Shown here: piece after piece, positions 41,242 through 50,031 of the stretch
How the letters are laid out: every line of letters begins with the position of its first letter
Numbering within the stretch: the first letter of the stretch is position 1
Assembly (NCBI GenBank): GCA_963971575.1
Contig: OZ020616.1
Coordinates: 26,082,306 to 26,146,305 of the forward strand
Direction: 5' to 3'
Origin: Liopterus haemorrhoidalis
Taxonomy: Eukaryota; Arthropoda; Insecta; Coleoptera; Dytiscidae
DNA: 64,000 nt
Translations under genes and position numbers: made by a program
Notes under the pieces: model-generated
What the model was told of the DNA's origin: nothing
The model's database searches: none
What the model saw: the letters and a program-made list of their open reading frames with translations, nothing else

Positions 41242-41860
41242 AGTTTAGATAAATTTGTAATAAGATTATTAAATTGCTATGGAACCGACATTTGACAGTG
41301 GCGATAAATAAAACAAAACGAATCTGTTTGGAAGGTTTTGTACTATTTTTTTTTGGGGAGATATTAATTATTAATGTCAAACTGAATCAATGAAATTTTG
41401 AAGAATAATTGCGCATTGTGAGAAGTTCACAATTAATATAGGAAGCCGTAAGACGGAAATTATCCCCATTTTAAATTAAAAAAAAAAAAAAACATAATTG
41501 TAATAAACGCCGTATTATCAAACGGGTAAGACATTTTCGTAATATTATATTTTCATAAATAATATTACGTTTAACTAATTAATTTTTTCTAATTACAGCG
41601 TTTTTGGTATTGTATATTTATTAATTTTATTTCTGGAGACCATCTGCAAAATTTAATGTGAGGAATCTGGATAACGAATTTGGTCTGTTGTTTTGGTTTA
41701 TTTGGATTTCGTCTCAAAATTTATCAAGTTTCCCGATTATTGTATCTTAGGTTAAGTTAGTTTTAAGTTTTTCTTATTGTAAATTGCGTTAATTTTAATT
41801 GTGGCCACAAATTTGCATTAGTTATTTTATTTATACTAAATTTATTACTGTAAATATGTT
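41242..41860 (+). repeat. 3' LTR of the Ty3/gypsy element, without foldback
   Basis: Continuous copy of the LTR that is split at 24398/37717. Contains the empty site CGAATTTGGTCTGT (41675-41688). About 94-95% like the 5' copy by eye, with one 45-bp deletion, so an old insertion. Confidence 0.88.
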
Positions 41861-42104
41861 GCAATAATTGGCCGTGAAAATAAATTACCCCATCATTCAT
41901 AATTTCAATTTTAGTATATATTTTTTTGTTATTGTATCTAAAGTTCTCCCACTTTTCTTTGGTTAGAGGAATGGCGCCCTAAAATAAATAAGACCTTGAT
42001 AGTTTCACCCCACAGCCTCCAAGTCTCAAACCTCGTACTGGGTAAGTGGCACCAAAGAAAAGTAACATCCAGAAATTCAATTATTTCCTCGTTTGATTTT
42101 CTAA
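41861..42104. other. Unassigned piece between the gypsy LTR and the Harbinger element
   Basis: Contains ACTTTTCTTTGGTTAG (41951) and CACCAAAGAAAAGT (42050), an inverted pair that suggests a small MITE of about 115 bp. No frame. Confidence 0.4.
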
Positions 42105-43033
42105 TGGCCGGTATTATAAAGCAAAATAGTTTGCTACTAAATTTTAGTTAAGAGTTAAACTAATTTAACCCATAGATTTCGGTATTATAAAATTTGTTTT
42201 AAAAAAGTTACCAAATAAATCTACAAACTAAATTAGTTGACAGATTTTCTGGTTACTAAATTATAGTTGGCAACTATATTTGTATTACATTTAAATATAT
42301 AGTTAGCATATTGTTTACATTGAAAAAAAAAAAACTTGTTTTTACAATTTATACTAAAGTATATATTTGATAATTAATAACTGCAAAGTAAGTAATAATA
42401 TTGTACATAAAAAAATTAATACATATGAATAGATTTATATATATAAACAACACAAAATTTACAGGTTAGGTCATCAGTATCATTTGTCAGTAGTGTATCA
42501 TCACCATCCGTAAACAGTATTTCTGACAGAAATAAAGATGAAAATTCAAGAATACGTCATCCTAGAGAATTTCTTGAAAGAAGACACCCCTTTAATTATT
42601 ATGATGATGAACAATAACACAGATTTCGGTTTTCATAAGATACTGTTTTTTATATTTTTGAATTAATTGATAATTAAATAAAGTCCTTAACTTATATTAC
42701 ATTATATCTATTAATTGTTCTTTTTCCATTTCTGTAATTTTTGCCTCTATCCCATTATTTTTCACTGTCAAAATTATAGGTTATAAACGTTAAACTGTTA
42801 AAGCTACAACAGAAAACCGGCGAAATATAGTATAGGCATCTACCGGTCAGTTGTAAACTAACGTTCGGTCGGTAAATCTTGAGACTAAATTATTTTAGTT
42901 GCGAACAAGTTGATTAGTTGGCTGTTCTGATTTATAATACCGAAATTAAATAACTTGTTATATTAGTTATCAACTAAATTTAGTTTACAACTATTTAGTT
43001 GGGTCTTAAGTTATGTTTTTATAATACCGGCCA
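42105..43033 (+). mobile_element. PIF/Harbinger-type non-autonomous transposon
   Basis: 929 bp. TIRs TGGCCGGTATTATAAA and complement; flanked by TAA (42102-42104 and 43034-43036), the 3-bp TWA target of Harbinger. A second inner pair, TTTCGGTATTATAAAA (about 42178) and TTTATAATACCGAAA (about 42930), repeats the terminal sequence. Subterminal regions are rich in AACTAAATTAGTT-type palindromes. Holds a scrap of coding sequence (next entry). Confidence 0.85.
42470..42619 (+). pseudogene. Scrap of HARBI1-like nuclease N-terminus
   Basis: Open to a TAA at 42617: SPSVNSISDRNKDENSRIRH, then PREFLERRHPFNYYDDEQ. The REFLERR.P..YYDD text resembles the start of Harbinger nucleases just before the catalytic domain. 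About 45 codons remain, which ties the MITE to a parent Harbinger. Confidence 0.5.
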
Positions 43034-43097
43034 TAAGTCATAAAATTATTAAGTATCACAGAATAGAAAATATTATAAAATAAAATACAGTAAAATA

Positions 43098-43879
43098 AAG
43101 TCTGTTCCAAACGGTTAGGTGGAACTAGATTTTGCAATCTAGTTACTTTCATCATTTAAAACATGCTTTTCGGCCGTTTTGTTTAAGCTTTGTAAATCAT
43201 ACTTGCAACAAATATTTTTTGGTTAAGGTTAATATCATTTTAAAATGTCATTTTCTTTATATTTTGATTTTTTGTGTCATTCTTAATACAAATATCCCAT
43301 TTATTTATTTTTTTGTCATTAAAATATTTAAGAAAATTAATTTAAGTTTGACATACGTCATTCGTTTCCATCCCAGCAAACATTTTTATACGGGCCAGTA
43401 CTGGTAAAGCACATACTCCCCGGCATTGAAAGTAATGGGCCAGTACCCCGGTGTCCCCGGGGCCGTTACTGGCCCATTGATGTATCAGTTGCTGGCCCAG
43501 CAACGGTAAAGTGCAAAATAATCGCATTAGTTGCAAGATTTATTTCTGATGGTTTTAAGTAAAAAGTATGAGTGAAGAAGAGTGCTTATAAAATGCTGGT
43601 AAAGTACTTCATATAGGCGGAATGCGAAATACAAATGTGAAGTACATTATTAATACTGGCGTTGCACTTACTTTTGGTGCCAGTAATTTACCAGCATAAA
43701 AGCAGTTTGCCAGCATTCGGCCGTTAGTTGAATGTTTGCTGGGATAGTTTCATTGTTGGAATTTTAAATTTTGACATTCCAACGTGAAAAATGAAATAAC
43801 CCAAGCAAGGTCCCTTTTCGTGACAACCTAAAAGAACGAAATTCCCATTTAGTTCCGCCTAACCGTTTGAAACAGACTG
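43098..43879. mobile_element. TA-target MITE, copy 1, with nested CCCAGC element
   Basis: Ends (A)AGTCTGTTCCAAACGG and CCGTTTGAAACAGACTG, flanked by TA (43096-43097, 43880-43881). The opposite Penelope arm at 45968-46000 keeps the site with a single TA, so insertion and target are proven. Interrupted by the element at 43372-43743. No transposase. Confidence 0.88.
43372..43743. mobile_element. CCCAGC-ended element, short copy
   Basis: 372 bp. TIRs CCCAGCAAACATT and AATGTTTGCTGGG. Flanked by AT on each side (43370-43371, 43744-43745); the related MITE at 44001 has the uninterrupted text CGTTTCCATGGTTTC. Interior with GGGCCAGTAC/GTACTGGCCC palindromes. Same family as 59544-61261. Superfamily not recognised. 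Confidence 0.82.
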
Positions 43880-44000
43880 TAGACAAAATTCAATCACAAA
43901 ATATCACAGAATTTAAAATGGAAGAAAATTAACCTTAGTTGACTAACATTGTGAAACAGACTGCGACAACAATAACGGAGATAAAAAAAATTATAAACTA

Positions 44001-44408
44001 CAGTCTGTTCCAAACGGTTAAGCGGAACTAGATTTTGCAATCTTGTTACTTTCATCGTTTAAATCGTGCCTTTCGGCCGTTTTGTTTAAGCTTTGTAAAT
44101 CATACTTACAATAAACATTTTTTGGTTAAGGTTAATATCATTTTAAAATGTCATTTTCTTTATATTTTGATTTTTTGTGTCATTCTTAATACAAATTTCC
44201 CATTTATTTATTTTTTTTGTCATTAAAATATCTAAAAAAAATATTTAATTTTGACATATGTCATTCGTTTCCATGGTTTCATTGTTGGAATTTTAAATTT
44301 TGACATCCCAACGTGAAAAATGAAATAACCGAAGCAAGGTCCCTTCTCGTGACAACCTAAAAGAACTAAATTCCCATTTAGATCCGCTTAACCGTTTGGA
44401 ACAGACTG
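44001..44408. mobile_element. TA-target MITE, copy 2
   Basis: 408 bp, CAGTCTGTTCCAAACGG ... CCGTTTGGAACAGACTG, flanked by TA (43999-44000, 44409-44410). The opposite Penelope arm (45850) reads CTTAACTAGTTTATAAG with one TA, the empty site. Tc1/mariner-type by target. Confidence 0.9.
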
Positions 44409-44419
44409 TAGTTAAGACA

Positions 44420-45800
44420 ATCAGAAATTCAAATTAAAACGCGCGTGTAGATTTATTATCTTTTATACAGCTGATGACGTAGTCATAACAATTTTGTAAT
44501 TTGGTAGTGTCTTGTTGGACATTAATATTATTTTTATTAGATTTTATGTGTATCATTTCTGTTATAAGTTTTTTATAATAATTATTTTCAGTATCTAAAA
44601 TAACATAATTTACAAAGTCAAAATTATGATTTTTTTCAGTAATGTGTATAGGAATAGGAAGTTGTTTTAAATTTCTAACATCTTGTTTGTGTCGTGTTAT
44701 GCGTTTTTTTTACATACTAGAAAGTCTGTCCTGTGTATGTCGACAAACAATCTTTACATTGAATTCTGTAAATGACATTAATATCCTTATCTTTCTTATC
44801 TTTATCTTTTATCCTAGAAAATAGTAGGTTCATTGTTTTGTAACATTTGTACGTGATTTTTATCCTTGGGTTATTAATTTTTATTTTTTTTTATACAAGG
44901 TTTTAAATTCTTAATGTAAGGTACTGAGCAGTATGTAATGGGAGTATTATCAATACTATTTTTTATTCTTTCCGTATTTAATATATTATTGGTTAATGAT
45001 TTCGGGAATTTGTTATAAGTAAGAATATGGAATATATGTTGGCTGACATCATCCTGAAAATCCGGATGTGTTAAGCTTAAGGCTGTATTTTTTAAATTGT
45101 AGGCCGCATTTATTTTTTATGAGTTTATATGAAGAGTTGTAAAATTAAGAAACCTATCTGAAGTTATTTCTTTCTTGTACCATTTAGTTTAAAGTTTATT
45201 GTTATGTCTCAACACCGTAATGTTAAGGAAAATTATTTATTTTTTTCTTGTTCTATTTCTAATGTAAATTTTAAATTGTTATTGTATGAATTAAAATAGA
45301 GTTAGTTTCATCTTGGGGATAATAAGTATGAGGTCATTAAAATATTTTTAGACTAAAGTACATTGAAATGGTAGATTATGTAAAACTTGATCTAATAAGT
45401 CATTCACCACCAAACTAGCAAAAGCTGGGCTACTAGCGTTACCCATACTGGCACCAAAAATTTTTTGGTAGTAAGTGTTATTGAAACTGAAATAACTACT
45501 ATCAAATAAAATATGTATAATTTTAACAAAAGTATCCTGATCAATATGTGTATAAAGTGAAAATGTCCCATTTATTCAATACCACTTTGATAACTAATTC
45601 TGTCGGTATATTACTAAACAATGAATCTACATCCAGAGATATCAAAAAGTCATTATTTGACATAGTAATACTATCTATAATATTTTTAAGTTCATAAGAA
45701 TATTTTACATCATATTGGCTATGCGTGTTAACTTTATTTAAAATTTGTGTGAAAAATTTGGATAACTTATAAGTGGTATTATTATTATATTATTATTATT
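44420..45800 (-). pseudogene. Penelope-like RT and GIY-YIG nuclease, decayed
   Basis: Minus strand. Near 45640 ISLDVDSLFSNIPTELV (RT block A). Near 45400-45490 SYFSFNNTYYQKIFGASMGN then ASSPAFASLVVNDLLD, the Penelope RT block. At about 45330 KYFNDLILIIP stands where Y.DD is expected: the first catalytic Asp is Asn. Near 44930-45000 SLTNNILNTERIKNSI and CSVPYIKNLKP, the linker. Near 44480-44720 RHKQDVRNLKQLPIPIH and LITEMIHIKSNKNN, the nuclease tail; the YIG part itself is mutated. Many stops and frameshifts. Confidence 0.8.
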
Positions 45801-45809
45801 ATTAGTGTG

Positions 45810-46357
45810 GTACTTACATACGTGCGTTTTAATTTGAATTTCTGATTATCTTAACTAGTTTATAAGTTTTTTTATCTCCGTTAATGTTGTCGCAGTCTGT
45901 TTCACAATGTTAGTCAACTAAGGTTAATTTTCTTCCATTTTCAATTCTGTGATATTTTGTGATTGATTTTTGTCTATTTTACTGTATTTTATTTTATTAT
46001 ATTTTCTAGTCTGTGATACTTAATAATTTTATGACTTTATAGTGATTTTAATCTGGTTTTTAATTTGTTTTTAAAATATTGCTATAATAAAATATAACAG
46101 TTTTTTATTATCCACCCTCATCTGGAGGAGGACTAGTCATATCACTTCAAATGTACCACTATTGAGTAAGTTTTATATTAAATTAAGACACGTGACTAAT
46201 TTATTGTATCAATCCTAATTTGTATCATTTTTCTATGTCGAATTATGTAGTGTAACTGAAGAAGATAATACAAGTTTATCGAAACTAGTTTTACGTCAGT
46301 ACTGAGTAATTCTTTGTTCCTGACCTATTATCCAGGAATCTAATAAACTATATCTTT
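45810..46357 (+). repeat. Right arm of the Penelope-like element
   Basis: Uninterrupted inverse copy of the left arm. It gives the empty sites for both MITEs at 43098 and 44001 and holds the hammerhead-like motif at 46252. Confidence 0.8.
46252..46294 (+). ncRNA. Hammerhead-like motif, right Penelope arm
   Basis: GTAA (stem I), CTGAAGA (46256-46262), stem II GATAA/TTATC, GAAAC (46281-46285), TAGTT, then TTAC closing stem I. One extra A lies before stem II. Penelope-like elements are known to carry hammerheads in their terminal repeats. Confidence 0.5.
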
Positions 46358-46515
46358 AAGATATATAAATTACAGTTTTTTTTTTGTTAGCTTGGCGGGA
46401 AAAGAAGTCGCCGCTTGACAGACAATCACTTACAGTTGGTACTCACCCAGCTACCAACCAACTTTCTAATACACATTTTCCTAGTTAACTGCTCTCTTAA
46501 TTAAATATATATATA
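46358..46515. other. Short non-coding piece of the shell
   Basis: No frame; GTTAGCTTGGCGGGAAAAG and a TA-rich end next to the TGCTGTTCAC terminus. Confidence 0.35.
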
Positions 46516-46762
46516 TGCTGTTCACTTTTGTAAGGACAAACCAGATTTTTTTGGTTACTTTTATAGTACTCTATGTTGTTTTATAGTACATAGTGTATTA
46601 CGGACTTCAAATATCAATTAAAAATATTCCTTACGCTGCAAAACCGACTTTAGATTTATTGGTTATGATCATTATTAAGAAAGTGACATTTTTTATATTT
46701 TTTTAATACCAACATGACAAAATTTCAAAGGTGCAAATTATTAAAATCAAAATTTCGTCTTA

Positions 46763-47118
46763 CAGGCTATTCCAAACGAATAGATGGAAATTTCGTTATT
46801 TTAGGTTGTCACGAAAAGGGACTTTGCTTTAAATTCCAACAGTGAAACCATGGAGACGAATGACATCTGTCAAATATTTTAATACATTTTTCCATATTTT
46901 GAAGACAAAAAAATAAATAAATGGGAAATTTTTATTAAGAATGACAAAAAATTAAAATGCAACGAAAAGGACATTTTATAATGACAATCAATTTAAACTA
47001 GAATGTGCAACGTCAGTATGATACAAAGATTAAACAAAATGACGAAAAGTCCAAATTAATAGATAAAAATTACTAGATTTCAAAATCTAGTTCCGCCTTA
47101 ACATTTGGAATAGCCCTG
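46763..47118. mobile_element. TA-target MITE, divergent copy 3
   Basis: CAGGCTATTCCAAACG ... GGAATAGCCCTG, TA at the left flank only. Interior matches copies 1 and 2 in inverse orientation (GGTTGTCACGAAAAGG, AACAGTGAAACCATGG). Its right end is joined directly to the foldback arm. Confidence 0.7.
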
Positions 47119-48236
47119 CTCGACCATCACGGATTTCGATGAAATTTTGTATGGACATTCACACATGTCCCCAACGAACATTCGTAAAGTTTTACGTTCA
47201 TCCATGCAATACTTGCTGAGATTTACTAATTTGTTTGACCCCATACCGCAGACTTCTATGGTATGACTCCGAGATTTCGGCAACTTTGAGACACAGTATC
47301 TCTGGCAATATTTTGTTGAGAGAAACAAAACTTTGCCAACTTTTACAACTTTTTGCGCTCTATTAAACAAAATAATAAACAAATCTGCATGAGCGATTTC
47401 CGTGAAGAAAATTTGGATCAAACTTGGCCTAAAAATTTGTAATTCGAAAAATTTTTAAAGTTTGGCTTTTTATACCTCTGAAAGTAAAGGTACGATAAAC
47501 GTGAAATTTTGCACATAATTACTTATCAATACAAGGTTAACGCATATAAAATTTCACACTCCTAATATTTTTCATTAGTTCAGGAATTGAGTGTAAAGTT
47601 GATGATTTTTGTGAAAATGTTAAAAACAGGGTATATTTAGCCCACTTTTACAAAAATATACCTTCTGGAAACTGTTTTATTTTATTATTTTCATTAGAAA
47701 GAGCATGTTTTAAACCCCCTAAAAAATTAGGATTGGTTTTTCATCCCTGGTATATAAGGCCTTAGAAATAGGGACAAAGTTGAGGACATTGCTATCGAAA
47801 CGTCATATACTTCAATATGCATTTTTTTACATTGTGTCACTTTCCTTTCATTCCTGCTGAAGTTTAAAGTGTACAATTAATTTTTGTACGCTATATGAAT
47901 CTGTTAGTCTGCTAGCGGTGGTTCTACACTGATGACATTTTTTAAATATTCTGTTAGTGCTGTCACGCGGCAGCATGTTTTGGGTATAGAATTCTGTACT
48001 GTTAGCAGTGGCGGTCAGTGAATAAGGTGACCAATCATCCCGAATTGACCGGGACAGTGCCGAATTTCCGCCTTGCGTCTCGATTTTTTTTCAGAGGAAA
48101 TACTTGTCCCAAATTTTTGGTTTTTTGTCCCGAATTGTCCCGAATTTTAGAAAAGGTACTTATTTTTAATATATTTCAACTGAAATTATTTTTACAAAAC
48201 TTGAACTAAAAAAATCTACCAAATGGTATTTTTTTG

Positions 48237-48386
48237 ATGAACAGCTTTTGGACAAGTGAGAAGACTCAACTTGATGTAAACACATTAAAAGCAATATTAC
48301 TGATTAAAGTAAATTCTGAAGAAAACTGTGAGGATTTTTATAAAATGCTTCAAAGCAAAAAAAATCCTACTCAAAAAGATCCATAG
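48237..48386 (+). pseudogene. Scrap of hAT-type transposase C-terminus
   Basis: 49 codons: MNSFWTSEKTQLDVNTLKAI, then LLIKVNSEENCEDFYKML, to a TAG. The W..EK..L...TLKA.L..KVN...DC..FY pattern resembles the end of hAT-derived proteins. Weak, short. The neighbouring AT-rich text gives nothing more. Confidence 0.35.
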
Positions 48387-48769
48387 TTCGGAAAAATATA
48401 AAAAGTTTTCTACTAAATAATTTTAATTGACAAATTTAGAATACATTTAAAAAATACTGTGATTTTAATAACGTTTCTTTTAATAATATAAGTTATTTAA
48501 TAATATAAGTTAATCTGTGATTGAAAATTTTTATTTATTATAAATTATAAATATATATGGTATACAATTTGTATTAAAAAAAATAATAATTAGACAATTA
48601 TATTTGATATTTGAATAATCAAGCCCCCCTCCACCGTATTTGAGCTCCTTCCAGCACCATCAGTTATGTCACCAGGCCGATAGTATCAATTCCAAAAAGT
48701 GACACTGAAGAAAGTGGCTATTAAATTAAATAATAAATAAGCAATCGTTGGAATTTGGCAATTCATACA

Positions 48770-49060
48770 AACATCATGGACTTCGGCTTAGGAACCATGT
48801 AAGATACCCACTTCAGGCTTAGGAACCTAGGATAAGCTGCCCAATCATTGGCTTGGGAACCGGACAGATACCCACACAAGGCTTTGGAACCTTAACGAAG
48901 AAACCAAACTAGAGGCTTGGGATCCTCAACCAAGAAACCCACTCGTGGCTGGCATTGCACGGCTATCGGGCGTGAACCCTATGGCGATGGGGTTACTGGT
49001 TCAAGTGGGGAACTGGTAGTGAGAATGTCACCATGGATCAACACAATTTAGGTACTTATA
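48770..49060 (+). repeat. Short irregular repeats and LINE-leader-like text
   Basis: Five irregular repeats of about 33 bp with GGCTTAGGAACC or GGCTTGGGAACC (48790-48930). They are followed by GGCTATCGGGCGTGAACCC and GGGGTTACTGGTTCAAGTGG, which look like a LINE leader, not a gene. Confidence 0.45.
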
Positions 49061-50031
49061 ATGCCTGTATAAAACAAACAAGATGAAAAATAATGGAATG
49101 CATGCGATATTGCGATATCAGCATGTGATAGAAACGTTCTCAACTTTATCCCTATTTCTAAGGCCTTATATACCAGGGATGAAAAACCAATCCTACTTTT
49201 TTAGGGGGTTTAAAACATGCTCTTTCTAATGAAAATAATTTAAAACAGTTTCCAGAAGATATATTTTTGTAAAAGTGGGCTAAATATACCCTGTTTTTAG
49301 CATTTTAACAAAAATCATCAACTTTACACTCAATTCCTGAACTAATAAAAAATATTAGGATTGTGAAATGTTATATTCGTTAACCTTGTATTAAGTTATT
49401 GTGCGCAAAATTTCACGTTAATCGTACCTTTACTTTCAGAGGTATAAAAACACAAATTTTAAAATTTTTTCGAGTTGTAAATTTTTAGGCCAAGTTTGAT
49501 TCAAATTTTCTTCACGGAAGTCGCTCATGAAGATTTGTTTATTATTTTGTTTAATAGAGCGCAAAAAGTTGTAAGGGTTGGCAAAGTTTTGTTTCTCTCA
49601 ACAAAATATTGCCAGAGATACTGTGTCTCAAAGTTGCCGAAATCTCGGAGTCATACCAAAGAAGGCTGCGGTATTGGGTCAAACAAATTACTAAATCTCA
49701 GCAAGTATTGCATGGATGAACGTAAAACTTTACGAATGTTCGTTGGGGACATGTGTGAATGTCCATATAAAATTTCATCGAAATCTGTGATGGTCGAGCA
49801 CGGCACTTCTCTGAAATCAGACCACTTGACATGGAATGACCCTATAGTTTGTTTTTACAAAAGTGAACAGCATATATTTAAATGTAAAAAATATACAAGA
49901 ATACCGATATTTTGAGCGAATATCGATATTTTGCGCGATATATCGCATTTCAAATATCGATATAAAAATATCGATATATTTTTCTAAAGTATTGATATTT
50001 TCGAAATATCGATATATCGTCCCCAGCCCTA

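Larger units (their letters stand above)
23916..41860 (+). mobile_element. Ty3/gypsy LTR retrotransposon lacking protease and RT
   Basis: LTRs: 5' in two parts, 23916-24398 and 37717-37891, split by the foldback insertion; 3' intact at 41242-41860. Both begin AGTTTAGATAAATTTG and end near GTAAATATGTT; the 3' copy lacks about 45 bp around 41410. Internal: gag 38420-39790, then a jump to the RNase H end and integrase (39850-41178). No flanking duplication was found, so the outer ends are approximate. Confidence 0.82.
23642..46357 (-). mobile_element. Penelope-like element with inverted arms, split by later insertions
   Basis: Left text 23642-23899 is the inverse of 46357-46095, and 43034-44450 (without its inserted MITEs) is the inverse of 46050-45810. 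Between the arms, 44420-45800 codes on the minus strand for a Penelope-type RT and nuclease. Terminal repeats in inverted orientation are known for Penelope elements. The stack 23916-41860 sits in the left arm. Element ends are judged only from where the arm homology stops. Confidence 0.7.
47117..49810. mobile_element. Second foldback-like palindrome, arms of about 0.68 kb
   Basis: 47117-47797 and 49133-49810 are inverse copies (TGCTCGACCATCACGG / GATGGTCGAGCA at the outside, CCTTATATACCAGGG at the inside). The right arm is followed by GACATGGAATGACCCTATAG, a terminal motif lost on the left. The frames of about 100-139 residues in the arms are mirror images and do not look like a protein family. 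Loop 47800-49130 has other repeats. Confidence 0.75.
46516..49886. mobile_element. Element with TGCTGTTCACTTTTGTAA ends, containing a MITE and a foldback
   Basis: TGCTGTTCACTTTTGTAAGG at about 46516 meets its complement TTACAAAAGTGAACAGCA at about 49856-49876. A third, single copy of the motif is at about 60498 (AGCTGTTCACTTTTGTAAG). Flanks are TA-rich, so a duplication cannot be judged. Family unknown. Confidence 0.5.
23459..50031. mobile_element. hAT-like shell containing the whole nested stack
   Basis: Left end TAGGGATGGG at 23459 and right end CCCAGCCCTA at 50031 form inverted termini. Both sides are flanked by ACTGTTAC (23451-23458 and 50032-50039), an exact 8-bp duplication typical of hAT. 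Only about 180 bp at the left and 145 bp at the right belong to the shell. Both ends are full of TATCGATA. No transposase belongs to it, so it was a MITE or small non-autonomous copy before the insertions. Confidence 0.85.

Noticed and set aside
42104..43034. 2-bp AT duplication for the GGCCGG element
   Set aside because: Shifting the border by one base gives TGGCCGG...CCGGCCA with TAA on both sides, which fits Harbinger better.
46255..46300. Claim of an active hammerhead ribozyme
   Set aside because: The extra base before stem II and a very short stem III make activity doubtful, so it is listed only as hammerhead-like.
48960..49020. tRNA-like boxes near GGCTATCGGGCG and GGTTCAAGTGG
   Set aside because: Spacing and stems do not fit a tRNA; more like a LINE leader.
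47098..49915. Frames of 107 and 139 residues that share IQIFFTE and YCQRYCVSKLPKSRS
   Set aside because: They are the two mirror arms of one palindrome. The likeness reflects the DNA repeat, not a conserved protein pair.
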